From contig CAWBWU010000006.1 of the NCBI GenBank assembly GCA_963792655.1, positions 248,001-312,000 on the forward strand: DNA of 64,000 nt, in the 5' to 3' direction. Position numbers and translations under genes: made by a program. This DNA comes from DOZZ01 sp963792655 (GTDB lineage: Bacteria > Acidobacteriota > Terriglobia > Bryobacterales > Bryobacteraceae). Positions 54,666 to 64,000 of the stretch are shown piece by piece (the first letter of the stretch is position 1; every line of letters begins with the position of its first letter). Under the pieces are notes generated by a model that was given only the letters and a program-made list of their open reading frames with translations, did not search any database and had not been told where the DNA came from.

Positions 54666-55483
54666 CGGAAATTCAAAAAGATACGCTCGCCGCGCGCGAG
54701 CGTCAGATCCTCGCCAGACACCGTAACGCGCAAGTCCTGCAGCGCATGGAAGTACTTAGTGATCAGATAGAGACCTTCGCGCCGGCTGTCGCTCTTTTGA
54801 TCGAAGCGGATTTCGCCGTCCTCTTCGCGCACGCCGATGCTGGCGAGCGGCGCGAACGCAAACTGACGATTTTGTTCGTTCGCGGCGGTACTCAGTGCGT
54901 CGTCTTCAAACAGAGCGCCATCGATCACCAGACGATCCCCGGCGCGCATCGATTCCGCAACGATCTTGATCTGCTCCAATGGATCGAATCCACCGAGCGT
55001 GTTCCCGGCCAGAAGAAACAACCGCGGCGCTTCGGCCACATCGGCTGCCAGCAACAAGTGCATGCGGCTCGATATGTCGGCCTTGATTCCGGTAACTTCT
55101 ATGTCGAGATCTTCCGCTGAGGAACACGCGACTTCGAGCAGCGTCTGGCTTGCATCAACTGGAAAGTATTGGATGGTCTTGCCACTTGCGGATAACTTAC
55201 GCAGCAGTTCCATATCGCGGCGGCCGTCGCCCGCGCCATAGCTGACAACAGGAATCGTGTCTTTGAAGTGGCCCGTGATGTCGGCGATTTTGCTCCCGAT
55301 CAACCCCCACGGCTCCGAAGCTTTCTGCGCGGTAGAGTTGCTGCTGCGCGCGAGCCATGCGCCCGTCGAAAGCGGAAACCAGTAGAAAAATTTCTCGGGA
55401 AGATCTCTGGCCTGAACCGACTCGGCGAACTCCTTTGCGATCTCGGCTTCAGTCAACAGCACTTCAACGTTCATCAGTTCCAC
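54548..55483 (-). CDS. EgtD-like SAM-dependent methyltransferase (Methyltransf_33 family)
   Basis: This 311-residue cytoplasmic methyltransferase shows the SAM site VVSYGAGDGRRDMELL and YFPVDASQTLL, then PRLFLLAGNTLGGFDPLEQ and GDRLVIDGALFEDD, all in the order of the histidine N-alpha-methyltransferase family. No EgtB-like partner is nearby, so ergothioneine synthesis is not supported; the family has other branches. It is divergent from the SYLF gene. Confidence 0.75.
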   Translation of the reverse strand: MELMNVEVLLTEAEIAKEFAESVQARDLPEKFFYWFPLSTGAWLARSSNSTAQKASEPWGLIGSKIADITGHFKDTIPVVSYGAGDGRRDMELLRKLSASGKTIQYFPVDASQTLLEVACSSAEDLDIEVTGIKADISSRMHLLLAADVAEAPRLFLLAGNTLGGFDPLEQIKIVAESMRAGDRLVIDGALFEDDALSTAANEQNRQFAFAPLASIGVREEDGEIRFDQKSDSRREGLYLITKYFHALQDLRVTVSGEDLTLARGERIFLNFRYMFTPQAFEWLLTEHGGLKILGREKNDTEATITAVCSR

Positions 55484-55573
55484 CTTACCCTAATTGCACG
55501 AACGAGGAGGACTGTTCGTAAGCGTACATTGGCGCGAAAACCGCAACATCTGATTACGAAAGGAGTAGTGTGT

Positions 55574-56251
55574 ATGCGATTAACGATATGTCTTGCAGCG
55601 GCGCTGGTAGCAGCTCCGATTTTCGCGGCTGAAGCGCCGACGGCTCGTCTGGCCGACGCGGCCGATGTGTTGGGCGACATGATGAAGATGTCCGACAAGG
55701 GCATCCCCCAGGAATTGATGGATAAGGCTCAGTGCGTGGTGGTTGTGCCGGGCTTGAAGAAGGTTGGTTTCGGTATCGGAGGAAAGTACGGCGCGGGTTT
55801 TGCGAGCTGCCGTCGTCCTTCCGGAACGGGCTGGACGGCTCCAGCCGCGATTAAGGTTGAAGGTGGCAGTGTCGGTTTCCAGATCGGCGCGTCCGAGCAG
55901 GACATCGTCATGCTGATCATGAACAAGACCGGCGTGAAAAAGCTTATGCAGGATAAGTTCACGGTGGGTGCTGATGCGACGGCCGCAGCAGGTCCTCTGG
56001 GCCGCGATGCGAGCGCACAGACCGATGCCCAGATGCACGCGGAGATTCTGTCCTACTCGCGGGCTCGTGGTTTGTTCGCGGGTATTGCTCTCACAGGCGC
56101 GACGCTGCGCCCCGACAAGAATGCGAACCGTGACCTTTACGGCCGCGACACAACCAACTCAGAAATCCTCGGCGGTAACGTAGCGGCTCCGCCGGCGGCT
56201 GCTTCGCTCGAAGCGCTGCTCAACCGCAACTCAATGCACAAAGACCGGTAA
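55574..56251 (+). CDS. SYLF/YSC84 lipid-binding domain protein, secreted
   Basis: The 225-residue protein starts at 55574, nine bases after AGGAG. A signal peptide (MRLTICLAAALVAAPIFAAE) precedes the SYLF domain: GIPQELMDKAQCVVVVPGLKK, FGIGGKYGAGFASCR, APAAIKVEGGSVGFQIG and ILSYSRARGLFAGIALTGATL. These proteins bind phosphoinositides in eukaryotes; the bacterial role is open. It ends at a strong terminator shared with glycogen phosphorylase. Confidence 0.92.
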   Translation: MRLTICLAAALVAAPIFAAEAPTARLADAADVLGDMMKMSDKGIPQELMDKAQCVVVVPGLKKVGFGIGGKYGAGFASCRRPSGTGWTAPAAIKVEGGSVGFQIGASEQDIVMLIMNKTGVKKLMQDKFTVGADATAAAGPLGRDASAQTDAQMHAEILSYSRARGLFAGIALTGATLRPDKNANRDLYGRDTTNSEILGGNVAAPPAAASLEALLNRNSMHKDR

Positions 56252-56260
56252 ACTGGTCGC

Positions 56261-56288
56261 GCGGGGCCGGCCTGACGGCTGGCCCCGC
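56261..56288. terminator. hairpin terminator between convergent genes
   Basis: GCGGGGCCGGCC pairs with GGCTGGCCCCGC around the loop TGAC (12 bp, one G-U). On the plus strand it is followed by TTCTTC. It sits 9 bases after the SYLF stop and 14 bases from the glgP stop, so it can serve both directions. Confidence 0.75.
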
Positions 56289-56302
56289 TTCTTCACTCCT
56301 GC

Positions 56303-58866
56303 TTACCCTCTCTTCGCACTCCACTTCAACAAACTCGTGACCGGCCTGGTCAGCGGATCGTCGTAGTGATTCGGGCTGACGCGAACGGAATAACCGAGAC
56401 GCCCGGTTTGCCTTGGCGTAATCTCCCTACCAAAGATCGTTACTGAGCCGTTGGTTTCGGTCGGGGGCAGCACCAGGACCTCGGTCTCTTCGAGACTTCC
56501 GTTCGGTCCGATGCGGCCCAACACTGCCTCGACCCGCAAGTCTCCGGGCGAAAGTCCCGCCAACTCCACGGCAGCTCGCAACTGGATAGTGCGGCCGCTC
56601 GTGATAAAGCCGATGGGCGTTGCGCCGGAGATCGGAACGAACTGCACGCGATCCCAAACTTCGCGGACTTTGGAGTTCCAGACGGTCCGCATCTTCGCGG
56701 GCTCAAACTCATCTTTGCGAATCGCCTGAAATGCGAAATGTGCTGGCGAGTAGAGTTGCTGGTCGTAATCGGTCACCATACGGCGCGCATCGAAGGCCGG
56801 CGAGATGTGCTGCATGGAATCTTTCACGCGGCGCATCCATTCCGTCGACATGCCCTGACCTTTGCGCTCGTAGAACATCGGCACGATCTCGTTTTCAATC
56901 AGGTAGTAGATCGCGCTCGCATGCAGGTCGTCCTGATCTTCCGAGTACGGCTCGCGATCGCCGATGGCCCAGCCGCCGGACTGTTCATAAGCTTCATCGA
57001 ACCAGCCATCGAGCACGCTCAGATTGAGCACGCCGTTCATCGCTGCCTTCATGCCGCTGGTGCCGCATGCCTCTTCGCCGCGGCGCGGATTGTTGAGCCA
57101 CACGTCGACGCCTTGCACCAACTCGCGCGCAACTTTCATGTCGTAGTCTTCGACGAAGACCACGTGCTTCCAAAGTTCGGGATCGCGCGAGAGCTGAACG
57201 ATCTCACGAATGAACGTCTTGCCCGGCGTGTCTTTCGGATGCGCTTTGCCTGCGATGAGAATCTGCACCGGCCGTTCGGGATTGCGCAGAATCCTCTTCA
57301 GCCGCTCGACATCGCGGAACAGGAGCGTGGCGCGCTTGTAGGTAGCGAAGCGACGCGCAAAACCAATGGTCAGCGCGTTCGGGTCGAGAACTTCGGATGC
57401 ATAGCGCAGCTCCGAAGCGGCCGCCTTGCGACGCAGTGCCGAGGCCTCCTGGCGATCGCGAATGAAAGTAATCAGCCTGCGTTTCCGGCGCTTGTGCGCT
57501 TCGAAAATTTCTTCGTCGGGAATCTCTTTCACCAGCGACCAGCATTCCGGGTCGTTGAAGCGCTCGCGCCAATCGGGCTGCAGATACTGATCGTAAAGAT
57601 CGGCCAGATCGCCATTGAGCCAGCTTGGCAAATGCACGCCGTTCGTGACGGACGTGATGGGCGTTTCGGTCAACGGGCAACTCCGGCCAGAGCCCGTTCC
57701 ACATCTCCTGCGAAACTTCGCGGTGCAGCACGCTGACCGCGTTACGGTACGCAGAAGTATTCAGGGCCAGGATGGCCATGGAGAACCGCTCGCCGTGGTC
57801 ATAGGCATTTCGGCGCCCAAGCGCGATCAATTGCTCAAAGGAAATTGCTGAGGTTCGGCAGTACTGTTCGAAGTAGCGGTAAACCAGATCGGAATCAAAC
57901 AAATCGATCCCGGCAGGAACCGGCGTATGAGTGGTGAAGACATTGTTGGAGCGCGTGGCTTCGAGCGCTTCCTGGAACGAAAGCTTCTGGTCTTCGATGA
58001 ACAGGCGGATGCGTTCCAAGCCGAGAAACGCGGAATGGCCTTCGTTCATGTGAAACACCGTCGGCTGAATCCCCAGCGCACTCAACGCGCGCATGCCGCC
58101 GATGCCAAGAACAATCTCCTGGCGAATGCGCGTGTCGTTGTCTCCGCCGTAGAGCTGTTCGGTGATGGCGCGGTCTTCCGGCGCCGCGTTTTCCGCAACG
58201 TTGGTATCGAGCAGGTAGAGCTTCACCTGGCCGACTTGCAGCAGCCACACTTTGAATCGTCAGCGGACCTGACGGCATCTGCACCTGGACGCGTACCTTC
58301 TTGCCCTCCGCGTCGAGCGCGGGCTTGATCGGCAACGAGTAAAAATCGTTGACTGGATTGCGCTCCTGCTGCCAGCCGTCGGGGTTAAGCAACTGGCGGA
58401 AATAGCCGCGCTGATACAGCAGGCCGACGCCGACCAGCGGAATGCCGCAATCGCTCGACGATTTCAAATGGTCGCCAGACAGAATTCCGAGGCCGCCCGA
58501 ATAGATCGGAATGCATTCGGTCAAGCCATATTCGGCCGAGAAGTAAGCGATCAGCTTGTCTCCGTGTTGCGCTGCGGGACGCTGCATGTGCTGGTCGTAC
58601 TTCTGACACGCCAGCGAGTACTGAGCCATGTAACGTGGATCGGTAGCCGCCTTTTCGAGCGTTTGCTGTGGGACGCGGCTCAGAACCTGAACCGGGTTGT
58701 ACTGGCATTCCTTCCAGAGAGCCGGGTCGAGACGGCGGAAGAGAGTGCGGATCACCGGCTCCCAACTCCACATGATGTTGTACGCCAGTTCCGGCATCCG
58801 CGCTAAAGCGTCGGGTACCGCAGGGCGAACAAGGAATTCCTCAAGAGGCTGAATTTGAAATGCCAT
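56303..58866 (-). CDS. glgP: glycogen (alpha-glucan) phosphorylase; two frameshifts
   Basis: GlgP releases glucose-1-phosphate from alpha-1,4-glucan using PLP. The start MAFQIQPLEEFLVRP and then IAYFSAEYGLTECIPIYSGGLG and GDHLKSSSDCGIPLVGVGLLYQRGYFRQ (pieces) are the short actinobacterial/archaeal-type form. FHMNEGHSAFLGLERI, TTHTPVPAGIDLF, NGVHLPSWL and EEACGTSGMKAAMNGVLNLS (PLP Lys) follow. Frames change near 58245-58250 (an extra C at ATTCAAAGTG) and 57672-57676 (an extra G in CCCGTTGACC). Removing each restores a full protein of about 854 residues. Confidence 0.9.
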
Positions 58867-59037
58867 TGGAAGACACCCATTATCGCGAAAAGGCGCTTTG
58901 TCACCAAACTGCGATGTGGGATGTGACACAAAGCGGTACTAGTGTCCTGAAACAGCGCACTCTCAGTAGTGGCATCCGGCAGCCGTCAGCCTCCGAGATT
59001 GCCCGTACGGCGCCATTCGCGATACTAGTCTGGGAAC

Positions 59038-59985
59038 GTGAGTCCGCTTCTCGAACTTCGCAACGTTGTCAAACGCTTCGCGTCGCACACCGCCGTTGAT
59101 GGCGTCTCGTGGCAACTGGCGCGGGGCGGCTTCTATTCATTGCTCGGCCCATCGGGCTGCGGCAAGACCACTACGCTGCGCATGATCGCGGGTTTCGAGC
59201 AGCCTGACAGCGGAGAGATCTTACTCGAAGACCGCGATATCACGCGCAAGCGGCCGTTCGAGCGCAACGTCAGCACCGTCTTTCAAAGCTACGCGCTGTT
59301 TCCGCATCTGACCGCGGCGGGAAACGTCGAGTTCGGGCTGCGCCAGCATGGCATACGCGACGCAAAGACGCGCGTGGCCGAAGCCTTGCGCCTGGTGCGG
59401 TTAGAAGATAAAGCCGCGCGGATGCCTGCCCAACTTTCGGGCGGCGAACGGCAGCGCGTCGCGCTCGCACGAAGCCTGGTGCTCGAGCCGGCACTACTGT
59501 TGCTCGATGAACCGCTCGCGGCGCTCGATCTTCAACTGCGCAAGCATATGCGCGTGGAGCTCAAAGAGATGCAGCGCCGCACCGGCATCACGTTTCTGTT
59601 TGTCACTCACGATCAGGAAGAAGCGCTTTCCATGTCGGATGAGATCGCGGTCATGAACGCCGGACGCATCGAGCAGGCGGGCAGCCCGCGCGACCTCTAC
59701 GAACGGCCGCGGACGCGCTTTGCGGCGAACTTTCTCGGCGCCGTGAATTGGATCGGTGACGTCGGCGTGCGGCCCGAAGCATTACAAGTGAAGCGTGGCG
59801 ACTGTGCGGACGCGGCGACCGTGGTGGGCTCCGTCTATCTTGGGTCCGCAACGCACCTGTTGCTGCGCACGGTGCGCGACGAGCAGGTGACGGCTGAGTT
59901 GCCGGCGAGTGCCGAACAATTTCACGAGGGCGATCGCGTGTGTCTATCGTGGCCGCGCGAAAGCGAGATTCGCGTGCAGTCATGA
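59038..59985 (+). CDS. potA: polyamine ABC transporter ATP-binding protein (PotA-like)
   Basis: This 315-residue ATPase starts at GTG. Walker A GPSGCGKTT, Q-loop FQSYALFPHL, signature LSGGERQRVALARSL, Walker B LLLDEPLAALD and H-loop VTHDQEEA are complete, and a TOBE-like end with VGVRPEALQV follows. It energises uptake of spermidine/putrescine-type substrates with the three coupled genes that follow; its TGA overlaps the potB ATG. Confidence 0.9.
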   Translation: MSPLLELRNVVKRFASHTAVDGVSWQLARGGFYSLLGPSGCGKTTTLRMIAGFEQPDSGEILLEDRDITRKRPFERNVSTVFQSYALFPHLTAAGNVEFGLRQHGIRDAKTRVAEALRLVRLEDKAARMPAQLSGGERQRVALARSLVLEPALLLLDEPLAALDLQLRKHMRVELKEMQRRTGITFLFVTHDQEEALSMSDEIAVMNAGRIEQAGSPRDLYERPRTRFAANFLGAVNWIGDVGVRPEALQVKRGDCADAATVVGSVYLGSATHLLLRTVRDEQVTAELPASAEQFHEGDRVCLSWPRESEIRVQS

Positions 59986-60812
59986 ACCGGCTGCGCTTCC
60001 TGTTTCTTTTGCCCGGGCGTTTGTGGCTGGCGATCTTTTTTGCGGCGCCGCTCGCGATCATCGCGGCGTACAGCTTTCTGACCCGCGGAGATTACGGCGG
60101 TGTCGAATTGCCTTACACGCTCGCGAGCTACAGCCGCGTGGTCGATCCGTTGTATGCCGCGATCCTGCTGCGCTCGTTGTGGATCGCCCTCGCATCAACT
60201 GCGATCTGCCTGGCTCTTGCGTTCCCGCTGGCATTGTTCATCGCCAACGCGGGCAAGCGGCGCGACTTCTATCTGCAACTGGTGATTCTTCCGTTCTGGA
60301 CCAGCTTGCTGGTGCGCACGTATGCCTGGATCTTTTTACTGCGCGACACCGGCCTGGTGAACACCTTGTTGCAGCAGACGGGCATTACGCATCATCCGCT
60401 GCAGCTACTGTACCGGGATGGCGCGGTGTTGCTGGGTCTGGTCTACAGTTACCTTCCGTTTGCCGTGTTGCCGCTTTACGCGATTCTGGAACGCATGGAT
60501 CCCGCGCTACTCGAGGCCGCCGCGGACCTGGGCGCGAAGCCCTTCACAGCGTTGCGCCGCATCACACTGCCGCTGGCGATGCCGGGCTTCATCGCCGCTG
60601 CAATCCTGGTGTTCATCCCGTGCCTGGGGTCGTACCTCACGCCGGATCTGTTGGGCGGCGGCAAGACGGTGATGGCCGGGAACCTCATTCAGAATCAGTT
60701 CACAACTTCGCGCGATTGGCCTTTTGGCGCCGTGCTCTCGTTGTTGCTGATGGCCATCTCGATGTTGATGCTGTTGACGCTCACGCGCCGCGAGACGAAG
60801 GATCTGCTGTGA
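59982..60812 (+). CDS. potB: polyamine ABC transporter permease (PotB-like)
   Basis: The 276-residue protein has six membrane segments. The start MNRLRFLFLLPGRLWLAIFFAAPL at 59982 overlaps the potA stop (ATGA). The EAA loop, where the ATPase docks, is LLEAAADLGAKPFTALRRITLPLAMPG (pieces). The first loop with a segment ending in PLYAAILLRSLWIA is typical of the binding-protein-dependent polyamine permeases. Confidence 0.9.
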   Translation: MNRLRFLFLLPGRLWLAIFFAAPLAIIAAYSFLTRGDYGGVELPYTLASYSRVVDPLYAAILLRSLWIALASTAICLALAFPLALFIANAGKRRDFYLQLVILPFWTSLLVRTYAWIFLLRDTGLVNTLLQQTGITHHPLQLLYRDGAVLLGLVYSYLPFAVLPLYAILERMDPALLEAAADLGAKPFTALRRITLPLAMPGFIAAAILVFIPCLGSYLTPDLLGGGKTVMAGNLIQNQFTTSRDWPFGAVLSLLLMAISMLMLLTLTRRETKDLL

Positions 60813-61567
60813 AGCGCTGGCTCGGTGTCTATGCAACTGCGGCGTTCGTGTTTCTCTACGCGCCGCTGCTGACGCTTGTGGTCTTCAGCTTCAACGCATC
60901 GCGCGCCAGCGTCTGGCAGGGCTTTTCGACGCGTTGGTATGCGCAGGCTTTTGGCGATGCCCAAATTGCCGAGTCGACCGTGAACAGCACCATCATCGCG
61001 GTCGTGTCCGCGGTGATATCCACGGTGATTGGAACCGGAGCCGCTTACGCACTCTGGAAGCGGCGCGCGCCCGTGTTTTCAGGCGGCCTTTATCTCTCGC
61101 TCGTGACGCCCGAGATTGTTACGGGCGTGTCGCTGCTGGCTTTCTTTCAATACCTGTTTCACTGGATGCACTGGCATCTGGGGCTCTACACCGTCGTGAT
61201 GGCCCACGTCGCCTTTTCGATCGCTTATGTCGCGATCGTGGTGTCGGCGCGCTTGAAAGCTTTCGATCCGGCGTTGGAAGAGGCAGCGCTCGACTTAGGC
61301 GCGAATGACTGGCAGGCCTTTGCGCGTGTCACGCTGCCCTTCCTCATGCCGGGAATTTTCGCGGCGGCACTGCTGGCGTTGATTGTTTCGTTCGATGACT
61401 ACGTCATCACCAGCATGGTCGCGGGCGTCGACTCGGAAACGTTACCGATGGTGGTCTATGCTTTGGCGCGCCGCGGGGTGAATCCGGAGTTGAATGCGAT
61501 CTCAACCTTGATCGTACTGGTGTTCGGAGTGTTGATCGTGCTGTCAGAGAGAGTCCGCAAGGCATGA
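60809..61567 (+). CDS. potC: polyamine ABC transporter permease (PotC-like)
   Basis: The 252-residue protein starts at GTG, overlapping the potB stop (GTGA). Its start KRWLGVYATAAFVFLYAPLL and FNASRASVWQGFSTRWY are typical of PotC. The EAA loop is LEEAALDLGANDWQAFARVTLPFLMPG (pieces). SFDDYVITSMVAG is a conserved PotC segment. It forms the pore with PotB. Confidence 0.92.
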   Translation: MKRWLGVYATAAFVFLYAPLLTLVVFSFNASRASVWQGFSTRWYAQAFGDAQIAESTVNSTIIAVVSAVISTVIGTGAAYALWKRRAPVFSGGLYLSLVTPEIVTGVSLLAFFQYLFHWMHWHLGLYTVVMAHVAFSIAYVAIVVSARLKAFDPALEEAALDLGANDWQAFARVTLPFLMPGIFAAALLALIVSFDDYVITSMVAGVDSETLPMVVYALARRGVNPELNAISTLIVLVFGVLIVLSERVRKA

Positions 61568-62583
61568 AGCGTCGGGTCTTTCTACTCGGCGCAGGCTTAA
61601 CTGCCTGTTCACTCGATCGGCGTCCGCGATTGAATGTCTTCAACTGGTCGAGCTACATCGCGCCGGACACTCTCGACAAGTTCTCGCACGAGCATGGCAT
61701 TCGCGTGCGCTATGGCGTGTATGAAAGCAACGAAGAGATGCTGGCCAAGGTAATGACCGGCAACTCGGGTTGGGACATTGTGTTTCCCACGCACAGCCGC
61801 ATCGCGCCGATGGTGAAAGCCGGACTGCTCGCGCGCATCGACCACGGCAAACTGCACAACCTGGGAAACCTCGCGCAACGTTTTCAACGGCCCGCCTGGG
61901 ATGCGCCGCTCGACTACTGCGTCCCATACATGTGGAATGCGACCGGCATCTGTTACAACACGTCGGTCACGCCGGCGCCCGATAGCTGGAGCAGCTTGTG
62001 GAACCCCGCGCTGCACGCCAGGCTAACCATGCTGGACGATTCAGAAGACGTACTGGGCGCATGTCTGTTGAAGCTGGGGCTCTCGTTCGATGCGACCGAT
62101 GCTAGGCAACTCGATCGCGCGCGAAGCGAAGCGATGAACCAGAAAAATATTCTGCGCGCCTACTTGAATGCCGAGGTCCGCGATCAGTTGGTTGCCGGCG
62201 ACGTGCTGGCCGCGCAGATCTGGTCAACCACTGCGCAGCAGGCGATGCGCGATTCGGCTCACCTGCAGTTCGCGTTCCCGCGCGAAGGCTTTCCCGTGTA
62301 TGCCGACAATGCGGCCATTCTGGAGGAGAGCCCGCGCAAAGAAGCCGCGCACCTGTTTCTGGATTTCCTGTTGCGCCCCGATATCGCTGCGGCCAATGCG
62401 CGAGCGGCGGAGAGTGCGACAGCCAACGGTGCGGCAATAGCGCTATTACCTGGTGACGTTCGCAACAGCCGAGTGCTCTATCCCGACGACGCAACCATGC
62501 AGCGGGCGATCTGGCCGCATCCGCTGCCGCGCACCACACAACGCCTGCGCGACCGGTTGTGGACCGAGATCAAAGCCGCTTAG
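61564..62583 (+). CDS. potD: polyamine-binding lipoprotein (PotD-like)
   Basis: The 339-residue protein starts inside the potC stop. MKRRVFLLGAGLTAC has both a twin-arginine pair and a lipobox (Cys 15). LNVFNWSSYIAPDTLDKF is the signature start of PotD/PotF mature proteins, followed by YGVYESNEEMLAKV and GWDIVFPTHSRI. IPYMWNATGICYN-like and WSTTAQQAM regions line the site. It captures polyamines for PotABC. Its TAG overlaps the stop of the convergent secreted gene (TTAG). Confidence 0.92.
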   Translation: MKRRVFLLGAGLTACSLDRRPRLNVFNWSSYIAPDTLDKFSHEHGIRVRYGVYESNEEMLAKVMTGNSGWDIVFPTHSRIAPMVKAGLLARIDHGKLHNLGNLAQRFQRPAWDAPLDYCVPYMWNATGICYNTSVTPAPDSWSSLWNPALHARLTMLDDSEDVLGACLLKLGLSFDATDARQLDRARSEAMNQKNILRAYLNAEVRDQLVAGDVLAAQIWSTTAQQAMRDSAHLQFAFPREGFPVYADNAAILEESPRKEAAHLFLDFLLRPDIAAANARAAESATANGAAIALLPGDVRNSRVLYPDDATMQRAIWPHPLPRTTQRLRDRLWTEIKAA

Positions 62584-63632
62584 CGACGGCGGCCGGGCCG
62601 CGATGGATCCTGTTCCACTTGCTGGAATCCGGCAGGCACATCGAACGATGACCCGTCGATCGGCGCAGTCGAGATGCTCGTCACCTCGATCGTCATCTCC
62701 ATCAGTGAGCCCGCGGCTGAGCCGCTGTCCGAAGCGACAGCAGCGTCCGGCGGAGGCGGCGCGTCTTTTTTCTTCCGGCCTAAGCCGCCCATACCAAAGC
62801 GGCCACCCAGAGCCGAGCCCAGCGCCTCACCAACGGAGGTCGGCGGCGCGCCATTGCGCGAACGGGACGTCTGTTGCGATGTATCGTCGGTGGGCATGCC
62901 TTCCATGTTGCCGCCCATGCGCATCGTTTGATACACCGGCATCCCATCGAGCTTCGAGCCCTCTTTGTACATTTCTGCCATCGCGCGCTGCATGTCAGGA
63001 CGGTTGATCATCGGGTTTGCCCCCGGCATCCACGCGAGCTTCTGCCCCATGCGCCGTTGGAAGTCGCGAACCTCCTGGTAGCCCGCAACGGTTGGTGCGA
63101 TCCACATGTCCATGTTCATGTCGATGCCGCCCCGCGCCCCCGACTTCGCATCGCTGCCTTGCATGGTCATCACCATGACCACCTCATGCGCGCTGTTCCC
63201 GTTGATGACCTTGCTTTGACCCGTGTCGTTGAGCTTGATGCCGAACTTGAGATCCGCACCGGGGTCGTTGCCGGCGCTCTGTTGCAACTTCTGCGCGGCT
63301 TCGTCCATGGCCTGCTTCATTTGAGCGAAAGTCACCACGGAATAAGTCTTGTGCGCATAGTCCACCGTCGTGATCGTCTCTTTATCGAGATCAATCACGG
63401 TTGCAGTATCGGCCGTGCGCTGCAACATGCGATTCCCCTTCACCGAGGTGGTAGAAGGAACAGGGCCCATGGCGCGGCGCGCATCTTTGGAGAACGTTCC
63501 CGCCAACTTCATGGCGCCTGTAATCGCGCCACCCGTGATGCGGCTAGTGGACTGATAACTAAAATCGGCGCATAACGGAATTGCCGCAGCGCCGAAGAGT
63601 AGTGCAGTGGTAGACAGTTTCGCTAAGGTCAT
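62580..63632 (-). CDS. secreted protein with internal Met/Gly-rich region, unknown function
   Basis: The protein has 350 residues. The signal peptide MTLAKLSTTALLFGAAAIPLCA fixes the start at 63632. The body resembles DUF4412-like domains: early strands with RMLQRTADTATVIDLDKETITTVDY (pieces) and AHEVVMVMTMQGS, then NMDMWIAPTVAGYQEV. A low-complexity tail rich in Gly, Lys and Pro follows (FGMGGLGRKKKDAPPPP). No catalytic motif is seen. Confidence 0.7.
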   Translation of the reverse strand: MTLAKLSTTALLFGAAAIPLCADFSYQSTSRITGGAITGAMKLAGTFSKDARRAMGPVPSTTSVKGNRMLQRTADTATVIDLDKETITTVDYAHKTYSVVTFAQMKQAMDEAAQKLQQSAGNDPGADLKFGIKLNDTGQSKVINGNSAHEVVMVMTMQGSDAKSGARGGIDMNMDMWIAPTVAGYQEVRDFQRRMGQKLAWMPGANPMINRPDMQRAMAEMYKEGSKLDGMPVYQTMRMGGNMEGMPTDDTSQQTSRSRNGAPPTSVGEALGSALGGRFGMGGLGRKKKDAPPPPDAAVASDSGSAAGSLMEMTIEVTSISTAPIDGSSFDVPAGFQQVEQDPSRPGRRR

Positions 63633-63678
63633 ATGGTCCCCGTGGAACACAGTCTACTCTGTACAATCTTGTTACCGC

Positions 63679-64000
63679 ATGTATAAAGGGCATTCGATCA
63701 CCGTGATCATCCCTTGTCTAAACGAAGAGGAAGGCATTCAGCTGGTGCTGAAAGACATTCCCGAGTTTGTGGACGAGGTGATCGTGGTCGACAACAACTC
63801 GACTGATCGCACGCCTGACGTCGCGCGTTCGATGGGCGCGAAAGTCATTGCAGAGAAAGTGCCGGGCTACGGCAGCAGCTACAAGCGCGGTTTTGCAAAT
63901 GCGACAGGCGACATCATCATCACGCTCGATGGGGACCACAGTTACCCGGTCAACGGCATCAGCTATCTGCTCGAAGCGTTTCTGCATTTGAATGTCGACT
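63679..64000 (+). CDS. family 2 glycosyltransferase, dolichyl-phosphate-mannose synthase-like (5' part only)
   Basis: The first 107 residues are visible and the gene runs off the right edge. MYKGHSITVIIPCLNEEEGIQLVLKDI, DEVIVVDNNSTDRT and GDIIITLDGDHSYP (nucleotide-sugar Asp motif DxD-like) identify a GT2 enzyme of the polyprenyl-phosphate-sugar transferase kind. The ATG at 63679 follows a possible TACAAT -10 box at 63662-63667, which would give an almost leaderless transcript. Confidence 0.88.
   Translation, partial: MYKGHSITVIIPCLNEEEGIQLVLKDIPEFVDEVIVVDNNSTDRTPDVARSMGAKVIAEKVPGYGSSYKRGFANATGDIIITLDGDHSYPVNGISYLLEAFLHLNVD

Noticed and set aside
54548..55483. Ergothioneine biosynthesis (EgtD)
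   Set aside because: The fold matches the family, but no EgtB/EgtC-like gene is adjacent and the family includes other activities.

Overview
The window is about 64 kb of GC-rich, densely packed chromosome. The gene content points to Acidobacteriota, most likely the Bryobacterales/Solibacter side. The reasons are an Oar-like TonB receptor with an N-terminal carboxypeptidase-like domain, a DUF1549/DUF1553 cytochrome-like protein with Ig-like domains in an operon with WD40 and pre-peptidase-domain proteins, a DUF1080 protein, PolX with a PHP domain, and many short Sec-secreted proteins of unknown role. The lineage is an inference from gene families; no rRNA or tRNA gene was seen.

Layout. 1-6.8 kb: a NitT/TauT-type ABC transporter, msrA with two small unknown genes, a Tat-type TIM-barrel protein, metF, a polysaccharide deacetylase and a membrane hydrolase. 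6.9-8.5 kb: a divergent pair, a Cys-rich helix-turn-helix-like protein and an XRE/S24-like regulator, around an AT-rich promoter region with a palindrome. 8.5-20 kb: a glycosyltransferase, glyA, polX, a hybrid histidine kinase, a DUF481 protein, an esterase-like hydrolase and a broken TonB receptor. 20-26 kb: a GT9-like protein, a MetX-MetW fusion full of frameshifts, and a CrtC-like/CrtI-like pair. 26-28 kb: a retron-type reverse transcriptase with a candidate msr-msd RNA directly upstream, next to an antitoxin whose YoeB-like toxin is truncated. 28-40 kb: two MFS transporters, hipBA with two operators, and a tripartite RND efflux operon. 40-48 kb: hfq-hflX-small ORF-pgsA and a sugar-handling cluster. 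48-54 kb: the DUF1549/WD40/pre-peptidase operon. 54-64 kb: an EgtD-like methyltransferase, a SYLF protein, glycogen phosphorylase, a polyamine potABCD-like operon, a secreted protein and the start of a GT2 glycosyltransferase.

Two themes stand out. First, the reverse transcriptase with its flush inverted repeat and strong hairpin looks like a complete retron core, with a toxin-antitoxin scar beside it and hipBA 5 kb away. Second, at least seven otherwise well-conserved proteins are interrupted by one-base frameshifts (ABC ATPase, TonB receptor, MetX, MetW, HipA, RND adaptor, glycogen phosphorylase). This looks like a draft-assembly indel problem rather than real decay, and those genes should be read as probably intact.

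Gene starts were chosen from family N-termini, signal peptides, overlaps with the upstream stop, and visible Shine-Dalgarno sequences. No gene-free stretch exceeds 300 bases; the longest is 7518-7789.
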